DNA of 15,315 nt from CAYJAD01 sp964369995 (GTDB taxonomy: Bacteria > Desulfobacterota > Desulfovibrionia > Desulfovibrionales > Desulfovibrionaceae): positions 1-15,315 of the forward strand of contig CAYJHH010000072.1 of NCBI GenBank assembly GCA_964369995.1. Direction: 5' to 3'. Numbering within the stretch: position 1 is the first letter of the stretch; each line of letters opens with the position of its first letter. Under the pieces are notes generated by a model. That model saw only the letters and a program-made list of their open reading frames with translations, did no database searches and was not told where the DNA came from. Positions 7,569 to 13,878 of this stretch are shown here, piece after piece. The position numbers and the translations under genes are program-made.

Positions 7569-7718
7569 GTAGTCGACATCTGAAAAAAGCATTTTTTATG
7601 TCTAAACATTGCCAGAAAACGTATTCCATACGTTTATTTCTGGCAATGTTTATTACGTTATTTGATTTATAAGTTCTATTTTTACTGATAGTTAAGTTGT
7701 TTTTCAGTGTCGACTACT
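7569..7718. repeat. MITE-like 150-nt segment with inverted termini next to argS
   Basis: The 11-nt ends AGTAGTCGACA (7569-7579) and TGTCGACTACT (7708-7718) are perfect inverted repeats. Allowing a one-base gap, the similarity extends inwards through CTGAAAAA to about 19 nt. The right end overlaps the first base of the reverse-complemented argS stop codon. The interior is AT-rich with a long hairpin (7604-7651) and no ORF. I see no clear target-site duplication, so mobility is not shown. Confidence 0.4.
7604..7651 (-). terminator. Long hairpin downstream of argS, possible terminator
   Basis: Arms of 15 nt (7604-7618 and 7637-7651; AAACATTGCCAGAAA) continue into an ACGTAT/ATACGT inner stem with a three-base loop and a TTA bulge. 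It lies about 67 nt past the argS stop and could end the fabD-argS transcript. The minus-strand tail (TTTAGAC then TAAAAAATG) lacks a clean U-tract, so the terminator call is tentative. Confidence 0.4.
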
Positions 7719-9373
7719 TACATGGTCTCTGGTGCAGATACGCCGAGCAAATCAAGACCTGTGGCTAAAACCTTACCCACAGTGCGCAATAAGGTTAAAC
7801 GAGCTTTGGCCAAAGCCACATCTTCTTCTTGCAAGATATGATGCTTGCTGTAGTAGCTGTGCAAAGCCGACGCGCATTCAGATAAATAATGGCTAATGAA
7901 ATGCGGCCCCAAATTTTGCGCGGCCAATTTCACCACATGGGGAAAACGTGAAGCCATACGAATCAGCGCCAAATCATCGGCATGCGTTAAAGCTTGTACA
8001 TCTGCCATAGCCGATGTACTTGGCAATGTCATGCCTCTTTCTTCACAGCGGCGTAGCAAGGCGCAAATTCTGGCATGGGCATATTGCACATAATACACGG
8101 GATTATCCATGCTGCGTTGTTTCACAAGCTCCAAGTCAAAATCTAGCGGGCTGTCGCTTTTGCGAGAAAGGAACATAAAACGCGCTGCATCTACGCCCAC
8201 TTCAGCCACCACGTCGGCTAAAGTTTCAAAGGTGCCGGCGCGGGTGGACATACTCACAGGCTTGCCGCCTTCAAGTAAATTTACCAATTGAATGAGCACC
8301 ACATCAAATTCATTTTGCTCATGTCCAATGGCAGAAATGGCCGCACGCATACGCGGAATATAGCCATGGTGATCAGCGCCCCACACGTCAATGAGATAAT
8401 CAAAGCCGCGGTCAAATTTATTATGGTGATACGCAATATCAGAGGCAAAATAGGTTAAAGAACCGTCAGATTTGCGAAGCACTCTGTCTTTATCGTCGCC
8501 AAGGCTTTCGGTGGCAAACCATAAAGCGCCATCTTTTTCATAGGATAGACCAGCGCTTTTTAGAGCTGCAAAGCCAGCATCAATGGCGCCGCGCTCCACC
8601 AAGGATTTTTCCGAAAACCAAATATCATGCCCCACACGAAAATCTTGAAGATCCTGCTTAATGCCATCCATAATGCTATTCATGGCGTATTCATAGCAAA
8701 TATCTTGGGCAAGGGCGTCGTCCTTTTGCAAAAGCTCAGGATCTTTATCCAGCATTTCTTGTGCAATATCTATAATGTAGGAGCCTTTATAATAAGATTC
8801 CGGCCATTCCACAGGTAATTTGGCAAGCTCACGAGCGCGTAACCACACAGAAAAGCCCAGCAAACGCATTTGATTGCCGGCATCATTAATATAATATTCA
8901 GTGGAAACTTCGTGTCCGGCAAAGCGTAACACTCTGGCAAGGCTATCGCCCACGGCAGCGCCGCGTCCATGCCCAATATGCAATGGGCCTGTGGGATTGG
9001 CAGAAACATATTCCACTTGGGCTTTTTTCTTTTCTTCCACCACCTGAGAGCCAAAGGCCGCACCTTGAGCTTCCATATGCAAGAGGCTTTCTTGCCAAAA
9101 TTCAGCCTGTAAGGTCACATTTAAAAAGCCTGGGCCTGCCACTTCAACCAAGGCAATATGTGGCATGGCTTCCAGCTTTTGCGCCATGCTTTCAGCCAAG
9201 GCACGTGGGGGCATTTTAGCTTCTTTGGCAAGCATCATGGCCACATTGGCTGCAAGGTCGCCGCCATGTTTAGCATCTCTTGGGGGCTCAATGGTCACCT
9301 TTTCAGGAAAGGATAAACCCATTTCTTGCACTATTTCTTGTAAAGCTTTGCGTACGTATTGTGTCGCGTCCAT
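7718..9373 (-). CDS. argS: Arginyl-tRNA synthetase (class I)
   Basis: Cytoplasmic enzyme that charges tRNA-Arg with arginine using ATP. The 551 residues fit the bacterial ArgS length. Visible domains are the N-terminal ArgS-specific tRNA-binding domain (about 1-90), the Rossmann catalytic core with SANPTGPLHIGHGRG (HIGH at 132-135), and VSMSTRAGTF at 373-382, the ArgS counterpart of the KMSKS loop, which naturally deviates from the consensus in this family. A C-terminal DALR anticodon-binding domain (about 430-551) follows. The start ATG at 9373 follows GAGGA. It lies 53 nt downstream of fabD and is probably co-transcribed with it; a weak promoter-like TTGTGC / TATAGA pair (18-nt spacer) in that gap could add transcription. 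Confidence 0.97.
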   Translation of the reverse strand: MDATQYVRKALQEIVQEMGLSFPEKVTIEPPRDAKHGGDLAANVAMMLAKEAKMPPRALAESMAQKLEAMPHIALVEVAGPGFLNVTLQAEFWQESLLHMEAQGAAFGSQVVEEKKKAQVEYVSANPTGPLHIGHGRGAAVGDSLARVLRFAGHEVSTEYYINDAGNQMRLLGFSVWLRARELAKLPVEWPESYYKGSYIIDIAQEMLDKDPELLQKDDALAQDICYEYAMNSIMDGIKQDLQDFRVGHDIWFSEKSLVERGAIDAGFAALKSAGLSYEKDGALWFATESLGDDKDRVLRKSDGSLTYFASDIAYHHNKFDRGFDYLIDVWGADHHGYIPRMRAAISAIGHEQNEFDVVLIQLVNLLEGGKPVSMSTRAGTFETLADVVAEVGVDAARFMFLSRKSDSPLDFDLELVKQRSMDNPVYYVQYAHARICALLRRCEERGMTLPSTSAMADVQALTHADDLALIRMASRFPHVVKLAAQNLGPHFISHYLSECASALHSYYSKHHILQEEDVALAKARLTLLRTVGKVLATGLDLLGVSAPETM

Positions 9374-9426
9374 AATTTCCTCAAAAATCTTTATCTATAA
9401 CACAGGGCTAGTAAATGGCACAAAGC

Positions 9427-10374
9427 CTAAGACCACTGCGCTTCTTGGTCAAAATCAGTTACACAAGCGGTGGAAGGCTTATCTTCGCTCACAGGTGCTG
9501 TACAAGGGGCTACCATCTTGGAGAGCACAGCTTTAGGCCCCACTTCCAAGAAAGAACGCATGCCGTCCTTCCATTGATTTTGCATGGTATCTATCCAATG
9601 AACCGAAGAGGTCATTTGCGCAATCATGCATTCGCATAAAAGATTGGCATCTTGCACAGCCTTACCATGCACATTGCAATATACAGGCATAATGGGTTTG
9701 GCCCACTGCGCCTTGCGTAATACCGGCGCCAGCTCCGCAGCAGCTTCGGTCATAAGAGGGCTATGAAAAGCGCCGCTCACCTTAAGAGCAATGCCTCGGC
9801 CTTTCACTTCCTTCACGCGACCCAAGGCCAATTCCACGGTATTTTTAGTGCCGCTAAGCACAAATTGCCCCGGGGTATTATAATTGGCCACAAGAAGCAT
9901 TTCACCGCTTTCTTCAGCAATATTTTGTGCCAGTTCTTGCACCTTAGCTTGTTCTAATTTCAAAATGGCTGCCATGGCGCCCACACCGTGAGGATCCGCT
10001 TCGGCCATAAGGCGCCCGCGTAAAGTCACCAATTCTAAGGTTTCGGCGAAAGTCAGAACTTTGGCTGCAGCTAAAGAGGCATACTCCCCTAGGCTATGTC
10101 CGGCGGTGCATGCGGGGCTAAAGCGACCCACCACAGCTTGCCATATAGCAAGATTTACCACGGTTAAAGCCGGTTGCAATGCGCGCGTATCACTCATGGC
10201 GGCGTCATCGCCATCCCAATAAATTTCACGTAAAGGCAAACCACTTATATTTTCAGCCTTTTTCCACAAATCCATGGCATCGGAAGAGTGTTCAGCAAGG
10301 CGGCGCCCCATACCAGATTCTTGAGCGCCCTGACCGGGAAAAAGCAAAGCCATTGTAGAGCCATTTTCAGACAT
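9427..10374 (-). CDS. fabD: Malonyl-CoA:acyl carrier protein transacylase
   Basis: Moves the malonyl group from CoA to acyl carrier protein, supplying the chain-extension unit for type II fatty acid synthesis in the cytoplasm. The 315-residue protein carries the family's LFPGQGAQ loop (11-18), the nucleophile elbow GHSLG with Ser94, Arg119 in TLRGRLM, and His204 in GAFHSPLM, the Ser-His pair used for acyl transfer. The start is the ATG at 10374 with GGAG six nt upstream; an in-frame TTG at 10386 lies upstream of that site and is rejected. A good sigma70-type promoter (10402-10430) lies just upstream. The C-terminal 25 residues after the AVLSKMV segment are weakly conserved-looking and may be a variable tail. 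Confidence 0.96.
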   Translation of the reverse strand: MSENGSTMALLFPGQGAQESGMGRRLAEHSSDAMDLWKKAENISGLPLREIYWDGDDAAMSDTRALQPALTVVNLAIWQAVVGRFSPACTAGHSLGEYASLAAAKVLTFAETLELVTLRGRLMAEADPHGVGAMAAILKLEQAKVQELAQNIAEESGEMLLVANYNTPGQFVLSGTKNTVELALGRVKEVKGRGIALKVSGAFHSPLMTEAAAELAPVLRKAQWAKPIMPVYCNVHGKAVQDANLLCECMIAQMTSSVHWIDTMQNQWKDGMRSFLEVGPKAVLSKMVAPCTAPVSEDKPSTACVTDFDQEAQWS

Positions 10375-10401
10375 AGTATACTCCAAAAAAAATTATGGGT
10401 G

Positions 10402-10430
10402 AGTATATGTTAGAGCGCAAAAACATGCAA
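10402..10430 (-). promoter_or_regulatory. Sigma70-type promoter of fabD
   Basis: On the minus strand TTGCAT (10425-10430) is separated by exactly 17 nt from TATACT (10402-10407), each 5 of 6 matches or close to the -35 and -10 consensus. The expected start point near 10395 would leave a leader of about 20 nt containing the fabD Shine-Dalgarno sequence. Confidence 0.65.
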
Positions 10431-10527
10431 GTTGCTATGAGCTGCCCCCTGCATTTTTTCAAAGCCAAATACAAACTTGTATGCACCTTTGAAAGGCTTT
10501 TGCAATACTTGCCTCTTATACTCTACA

Positions 10528-10547
10528 ACTGTATTCTCCCATACAGT
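10528..10547. promoter_or_regulatory. Palindrome ACTGTAT-N6-ATACAGT, possible operator
   Basis: Perfect 7-nt inverted repeat around TCTCCC in the fabD/nfnA divergent region, with 11 nt between it and the putative small ORF. Size and symmetry suit a dimeric regulator site. I cannot name a regulator. Confidence 0.35.
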
Positions 10548-10558
10548 AAGGTATTTTA

Positions 10559-10630
10559 ATGGCACTTTACTTGCCAAATTCATATATTTCAGATAATCTC
10601 ACTGGGAATTTTGCTGGCACAGGTCTTTAA
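10559..10630 (+). CDS. Possible 23-residue leader peptide or small ORF upstream of nfnA
   Basis: An ATG at 10559 preceded by AAGG (7-nt spacing) opens 23 codons ending in TAA at 10628-10630 (MALYLPNSYISDN then LTGNFAGTGL). The same frame continues without another stop across the nfnA Shine-Dalgarno (ANETGAGYVLGRYTVRR and on). It could therefore be the remnant of a longer coding stretch broken by the TAA, or a chance reading frame. No homologue is recognised. If the promoter-like motif at 10571-10597 drives nfnA, this ORF would not be on that transcript. Confidence 0.25.
   Translation: MALYLPNSYISDNLTGNFAGTGL
10571..10597 (+). promoter_or_regulatory. Possible nfnAB promoter
   Basis: TTGCCA (10571-10576) and GATAAT (10592-10597, 5 of 6 to TATAAT) have a 15-nt spacer, shorter than optimal. 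It is the best pair I find between fabD and nfnA on the plus strand, but it is weak. Confidence 0.3.
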
Positions 10631-10679
10631 GCAAATGAAACCGGTGCTGGCTATGTTTTAGGGCGTTACACTGTGAGGC

Positions 10680-10696
10680 GCTTGTGCATTACAAGC
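10680..10696. promoter_or_regulatory. Palindrome GCTTGT-N5-ACAAGC upstream of nfnA
   Basis: Perfect 6-nt inverted repeat around GCATT, ending 14 nt before the nfnA Shine-Dalgarno AAGGAG (10711-10716). It could be an operator or a small leader hairpin controlling nfnAB. It resembles a redox-regulator half-site pattern (TTGTG) only on one side, so no Rex or FNR assignment is made. Confidence 0.35.
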
Positions 10697-10724
10697 AAAC
10701 CGAATCCATTAAGGAGTACTTTTC

Positions 10725-11567
10725 ATGCCAATTCCTATTCTTGTCAAAGAATCCCTCATACCGGGCAAAACAAGTAAACTTGTTTTAGATGCCCCGCATG
10801 TGGCAAAAAAAGCCCAACCAGGGCATTTTGTCATGTTGCGCCTTGCCGAAAATGGCGAGCGCATTCCTCTTACCATTGCTGATGCTGATGCAGAAGCCGG
10901 CACCATTACCATTGTGTACATTGTGCTTGGAAAAAGTACTGCCTTATTAGAAACTTACAATGCAGGCGATACTATTCTTGACCTTTGTGGGCCGCTGGGC
11001 AAACCTACACATATTGAGAAAAAAGGCACAGTGGTTTGTGTGGGCGGTGGCACAGGCATTGCCGCCATGCATCATATTGCCAAAGGCCATCACCGCGCCG
11101 GTAATAAAGTTATTGGCGTCATTGGCGCCCGCAGCAAAGATTTACTACTCTTTGAAAAAGAACTTTCCACCTTTGTGGACGAATTACTCATATCCACCGA
11201 TGATGGTAGCTACGGACACAAAGGACTTGTGACAGATTTACTTGTGGACAGATTGGAAAAGGACAAAGATATTTTTGAAGTGGTAGCCGTGGGGCCTGTA
11301 CCCATGATGAGCGCCGTGGCCGCCACCAGCAAGCCTTTTAATACACCAACCACCGTGAGTTTAAACTCCATCATGGTGGATGGCATTGGCATGTGCGGCG
11401 CTTGCCGCGTAACCGTAGGCGGAGAAACTAAATTTGCCTGTGTTGACGGCCCGGAATTTGACGGTCATCAAGTGGATTTTGCCGAACTCCGTCGTCGCCT
11501 TGCCGCCTTTGCCAATCAAGAAAAAACATCTTTTGACCATTATAGGTGTAATTGCCATGGAAAATAA
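10725..11567 (+). CDS. nfnA: NfnA: NADH-side subunit of NADH-dependent reduced ferredoxin:NADP+ oxidoreductase (SudB-like)
   Basis: Small subunit of the electron-bifurcating Nfn complex, which reversibly couples NADPH oxidation to reduction of NAD+ and ferredoxin. The 280 residues show a ferredoxin-reductase fold: an FAD-binding barrel with RIPLTIAD at 46-53, a nucleotide-binding domain with VGGGTGIA (106-113), and a C-terminal [2Fe-2S] segment with GMCGACRVTV (Cys224, Cys227) plus Cys239. Asp219 just before it may match the Asp ligand described in Pyrococcus NfnI. An extra CxC (Cys275, Cys277) ends the protein. The start ATG at 10725 has AAGGAG at 8-nt spacing. Its stop overlaps the nfnB start by 11 nt. 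In dihydroorotate-dehydrogenase systems a related subunit is PyrK, but the paired NfnB rules that out. Confidence 0.92.
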   Translation: MPIPILVKESLIPGKTSKLVLDAPHVAKKAQPGHFVMLRLAENGERIPLTIADADAEAGTITIVYIVLGKSTALLETYNAGDTILDLCGPLGKPTHIEKKGTVVCVGGGTGIAAMHHIAKGHHRAGNKVIGVIGARSKDLLLFEKELSTFVDELLISTDDGSYGHKGLVTDLLVDRLEKDKDIFEVVAVGPVPMMSAVAATSKPFNTPTTVSLNSIMVDGIGMCGACRVTVGGETKFACVDGPEFDGHQVDFAELRRRLAAFANQEKTSFDHYRCNCHGK

Positions 11568-13005
11568 CACTACCAATACCACAAAAAAAGCCAAAAAGCC
11601 TCAAACTCCGCGCACCCCCATGCCTTGTTTGCCTGCCGACATTCGCGCACGCAATTTTGAAGAAGTGGCCACCGGCTACACCAAAGAAATGGCCATGGCT
11701 GAAGCGGCACGCTGTATTCAATGTAAAAAGCCTAAATGTGTTTCGGGCTGTCCTGTGGAAGTGCCTATTCCTGAATTTATTGCCGCTGTGACCCGCGGCG
11801 ATATGGACTCTGCGTATCGCATCATTAAAAGCACCAATAGTCTTCCTGCTGTGTGTGGCCGCGTTTGCCCCCAAGAAGTACAATGCGAAGGCAAGTGCAT
11901 TCTGGGTGTCAAGGGCGAACCCGTGGCCATTGGTCGCCTTGAGCGTTTTGTGGCCGATACCTACATAGCCAGTACCGCTTGTGAGCAAGTAACCGGCACC
12001 AACTCTTGCGCTCTGCCTCATGATAACTTCAAAGTGGCTTGTCTTGGTTCCGGCCCAGCGTCCCTCACCGTGGCAGGCTATTTGTCCTCACGCGGCCTTA
12101 AGGTAGACGTATACGAAGCCTTACATGAACCTGGCGGCGTACTTATTTATGGCATTCCTTCTTTCCGCTTGCCTAAGGATGTGGTGGCCACAGAGCTTAA
12201 TGGCCTACGCCTTACCGGTGTGGATTTTAATCTTAACTGGGTGGGCGGACGTACCATCACAGTGCAAGATCTTTTGGATCAAGGCTACAATGCCGTCTTC
12301 ATTGGCGTAGGTGCAGGCTTGCCCATCTTCTTAAATATCCCCGGTGAAAACTATGTGGGCGTATTTTCTGCCAACGAATATTTAACCCGTGCTAACCTTG
12401 GTCGTGCCTACCTCTTCCCTGAGCAAGACACACCCATCTACCCTGGTAAGAATGTTACAGTATTTGGCGCCGGCAACGTGGCCATGGACGCCGCACGCAC
12501 CGCCATGCGCCTTGGTGCAGAAAGCGTACATATTGTGTATCGTCGTACCCGTGCAGAAATGCCTGCACGTTTGGAAGAAATTCACCATGCTGAGGAAGAA
12601 GGCATTCAATTTGAAATGCTGGCCTCGCCACTGCAATTTAACGGCGATGATAAATTGACATTAACTTCTGTAACCTTACAGCGTATGAAGCTTGGTGAGC
12701 CCGATGCTTCCGGTCGTTGCAGGCCTGAGCCCATTGAAGGTGACATCTATGATTTGCCCACAGATCTTGCCATTGTGGCCTTGGGTACACGTTCTAATCC
12801 CATTCTTTTGGATGCCACCCCTGACCTTGAGCTTAATAAATGGGGTTATGTCAATGTGAATGAGGAAACAGGCGAAACCTCTATTCCCAACGTCTTTGCC
12901 GGCGGTGATATTGTTACCGGCGCGGCCACTGTTATCTTGGCCATGGGCGCTGGGCGCAAAGCTGCCAGAGAAATCTGCAAACGCTTATTGGGTGAAGATG
13001 CTTAG
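11557..13005 (+). CDS. nfnB: NfnB: NADPH/ferredoxin-side subunit of Nfn transhydrogenase (SudA/GltD-like)
   Basis: Large subunit of the Nfn complex, carrying the bifurcating FAD, two [4Fe-4S] clusters and the NADPH site. The 482 residues resemble the glutamate synthase small subunit family. Cluster cysteines are 53, 56, 61, 65 (CIQCKKPKCVSGCP) and 100, 104, 110, 114 (CGRVCPQEVQCEGKC). An FAD fold starts at CLGSGPASLTVAGYLSSRG (162-180), the NADPH Rossmann motif is VFGAGNVAMDAARTAMRLG (302-320), and the terminal FAD motif is VFAGGDIVTGA. The ATG at 11557 lies inside nfnA (ATGGAAAATAA, 11-nt overlap) with AGGTG upstream. A longer upstream reading frame is possible but only adds nonsense overlap. 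The adjacent nfnA makes Nfn much more likely than GltD, since no gltB is present. Confidence 0.94.
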   Translation: MENNTTNTTKKAKKPQTPRTPMPCLPADIRARNFEEVATGYTKEMAMAEAARCIQCKKPKCVSGCPVEVPIPEFIAAVTRGDMDSAYRIIKSTNSLPAVCGRVCPQEVQCEGKCILGVKGEPVAIGRLERFVADTYIASTACEQVTGTNSCALPHDNFKVACLGSGPASLTVAGYLSSRGLKVDVYEALHEPGGVLIYGIPSFRLPKDVVATELNGLRLTGVDFNLNWVGGRTITVQDLLDQGYNAVFIGVGAGLPIFLNIPGENYVGVFSANEYLTRANLGRAYLFPEQDTPIYPGKNVTVFGAGNVAMDAARTAMRLGAESVHIVYRRTRAEMPARLEEIHHAEEEGIQFEMLASPLQFNGDDKLTLTSVTLQRMKLGEPDASGRCRPEPIEGDIYDLPTDLAIVALGTRSNPILLDATPDLELNKWGYVNVNEETGETSIPNVFAGGDIVTGAATVILAMGAGRKAAREICKRLLGEDA

Positions 13006-13029
13006 TCATTGACGACAATACAAAAATGA

Positions 13030-13055
13030 AACGCCTTTCTTCACGGAAAGGCGTT
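13030..13055 (+). repeat. Terminator-like hairpin lacking its U-tract, copy of 13300-13325
   Basis: AACGCCTTTC (13030-13039) pairs with GAAAGGCGTT (13046-13055) around TTCACG, starting 24 nt after the nfnB stop. The same 26-nt unit recurs at 13300-13325 with one difference in the loop (TTCACA). This copy is followed by CAGAGTGC rather than T residues. Confidence 0.8.
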
Positions 13056-13063
13056 CAGAGTGC

Positions 13064-13116
13064 TGACAAAGTCTCCTGGGGGAAAACCTTTTCTGAAGAA
13101 AAGGTTCTTCCCCCAG
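13064..13116 (+). repeat. Dispersed hairpin repeat with GAC-N3-GTC box, copy 2
   Basis: TGACAAAGTC (13064-13073) is followed by an 18-bp stem with a single bulge (arms 13076-13093 and 13098-13116, TGAA loop, G-rich/C-rich ends). The stop-proximal region of the M16 gene (31-82) shows the same order on the other strand: GAC-N3-GTC, a G run, then AACCTTTT hairpin. Two copies in 15 kb suggest a chromosomal repeat family. Confidence 0.65.
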
Positions 13117-13299
13117 ACCCCCTTTCCAAAAAACTTTCATTGCGTCAAAGTGTTATCCTTACTAGCTGTTTTTTGATACCATGTAAGATGTTAAATTATA
13201 TCTCATTTGCACTTCTTAAACGCACTAAATTTTGAAAATTGAAGTTTAGGTTATAAAAATAAAAATCAATTTTTCACACTAGGGTTTGTCAATAGTTTG

Positions 13300-13331
13300 A
13301 ACGCCTTTCTTCACAGAAAGGCGTTTTTTTT
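13300..13331 (+). terminator. Rho-independent terminator of nfnAB
   Basis: A 10-bp perfect stem AACGCCTTTC/GAAAGGCGTT with TTCACA loop is followed directly by a run of eight T (13324-13331). It is a textbook intrinsic terminator, but lies 294 nt past the nfnB stop because of the intervening duplicated hairpin and repeat. Confidence 0.85.
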
Positions 13332-13333
13332 AT

Positions 13334-13363
13334 AAAAAAAGAGGCAGTGTTACCTACCTCTTT
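13334..13363 (-). terminator. Intrinsic terminator of the yeiH / USP-like operon
   Basis: On the minus strand AAAGAGGTAG pairs with CTGCCTCTTT (10 pairs, one G-T) around a six-base loop, with seven T following (13334-13340). It begins six nt past the stop of the USP-like gene and faces the nfnAB terminator tail to tail. Confidence 0.85.
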
Positions 13364-13368
13364 ATATA

Positions 13369-13857
13369 TTATTTAGGCGAAAAAATCAGTACCTGAGCAT
13401 AACGCTCTTGTATACCTTGCAACAGTTTTTTCCACTCATGGGGCTCGCGTATAATGGCAATATCCCCCATATTTTTTTCATCACTTGGCTTTTCGCTATG
13501 CCCTACGCCATCCGCCGATGTACGCGCAAGGCTATGTGCCAATTTTTGAAAAAAAACCAGAGACTCTTCTTGCTCCAAGCCGTACACATAGTCCACAAAG
13601 TCAGACATGGCACCAGCCGTAACAAGAGAATCCACTTTGCCGTAATGACTTAAACTTTGCGGGATATGATACACCACCGTAAGCTTTGCATCTTGCTCCT
13701 TTATAAGGTGCAACAGCGCGCCAATACTTGTTTCATCTAAAGGGTTTTCTTTATATCCCGCACAAATTATGCAAGTATCTTGGCCAGTACCACCAAGCAC
13801 ACTCCGAACACAATAACTATCACATCCTGACGTCTGCTTTTGGACATTTTGCTCCAC
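13369..13857 (-). CDS. Hypothetical 162-residue protein, possibly degenerate universal stress protein fold
   Basis: I do not recognise this gene with certainty. It encodes 162 residues from a GTG at 13857, chosen because AGGAG sits 8 nt upstream; the GTG at 13866 overlaps that site, and the ATG at 13859 is out of frame. The pattern is alternating beta/alpha: TCIICAG strand (28-34), helix, KLTVVYHIP strand (58-66), long helical middle, DIAIIREPHEWKKLL and a final AQVLIFSPK strand. That order and spacing mimic universal stress proteins (USP), but the ATP loop G-x2-G-x9-G(S/T) is absent because the protein ends where it would begin. Cys12, Cys16, Cys29 and Cys32 form CX3C and CX2C pairs. It starts 21 nt after yeiH and is followed by its terminator, so it belongs to the same operon. 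Confidence 0.7.
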   Translation of the reverse strand: MEQNVQKQTSGCDSYCVRSVLGGTGQDTCIICAGYKENPLDETSIGALLHLIKEQDAKLTVVYHIPQSLSHYGKVDSLVTAGAMSDFVDYVYGLEQEESLVFFQKLAHSLARTSADGVGHSEKPSDEKNMGDIAIIREPHEWKKLLQGIQERYAQVLIFSPK

Positions 13858-13878
13858 ATGTTCCACTCCTAAAGCTAA

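Larger units (their letters stand above)
7416..7717. other. 302-nt argS-SPOR intergenic region made of hairpins and repeats
   Basis: No gene is seen here. In + order it holds: the 41-nt dispersed palindromic repeat (7443-7483), a CCCC/GGGG mini-hairpin (7497-7507), a GCCGGAA/TTCCGGC hairpin (7509-7527) followed by TTATTTTA, a CATGCC/GGCATG hairpin (7548-7562), and a 150-nt segment with inverted ends (7569-7718). I find no convincing promoter for the SPOR-mla operon in it. Confidence 0.7.
10375..10724. other. 350-nt divergent fabD/nfnA intergenic region
   Basis: It carries the fabD promoter, a nested hairpin at 10460-10502 (CAAAGCC/GGCTTTTG enclosing ATACAA/TTGTAT), a 7-bp-arm palindrome (10528-10547), a possible 23-codon ORF (10559-10630), a promoter-like TTGCCA/GATAAT pair (10571-10597), and a 6-bp-arm palindrome (10680-10696) 28 nt before nfnA. 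No long ORF or recognisable RNA family is evident. Confidence 0.6.
13006..13368. other. 363-nt convergent nfnB/USP-like intergenic region
   Basis: No gene is supported. It contains a nfnB-proximal hairpin without U-tract (13030-13055), a long repeat-family hairpin (13064-13116) followed by an AT-rich stretch, the nfnB terminator (13300-13331), and an oppositely facing terminator (13334-13363). The AT-rich 13120-13290 part shows nothing else recognisable. Confidence 0.7.

Noticed and set aside
10680..10696. Rex or FNR binding site assignment for the palindrome
   Set aside because: The half-site TTGTG is not mirrored by CACAA at the right spacing, so only an unassigned palindrome is reported.
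11428..12021. A 197-codon minus-strand reading frame over nfnA/nfnB
   Set aside because: It runs antisense to the [4Fe-4S] domain of nfnB, which has conserved cysteines; the antisense frame has no recognisable domain.
13026..13235. A 69-codon plus-strand ORF after nfnB
   Set aside because: It consists of a terminator hairpin and a dispersed repeat translated in one frame; no ribosome site.
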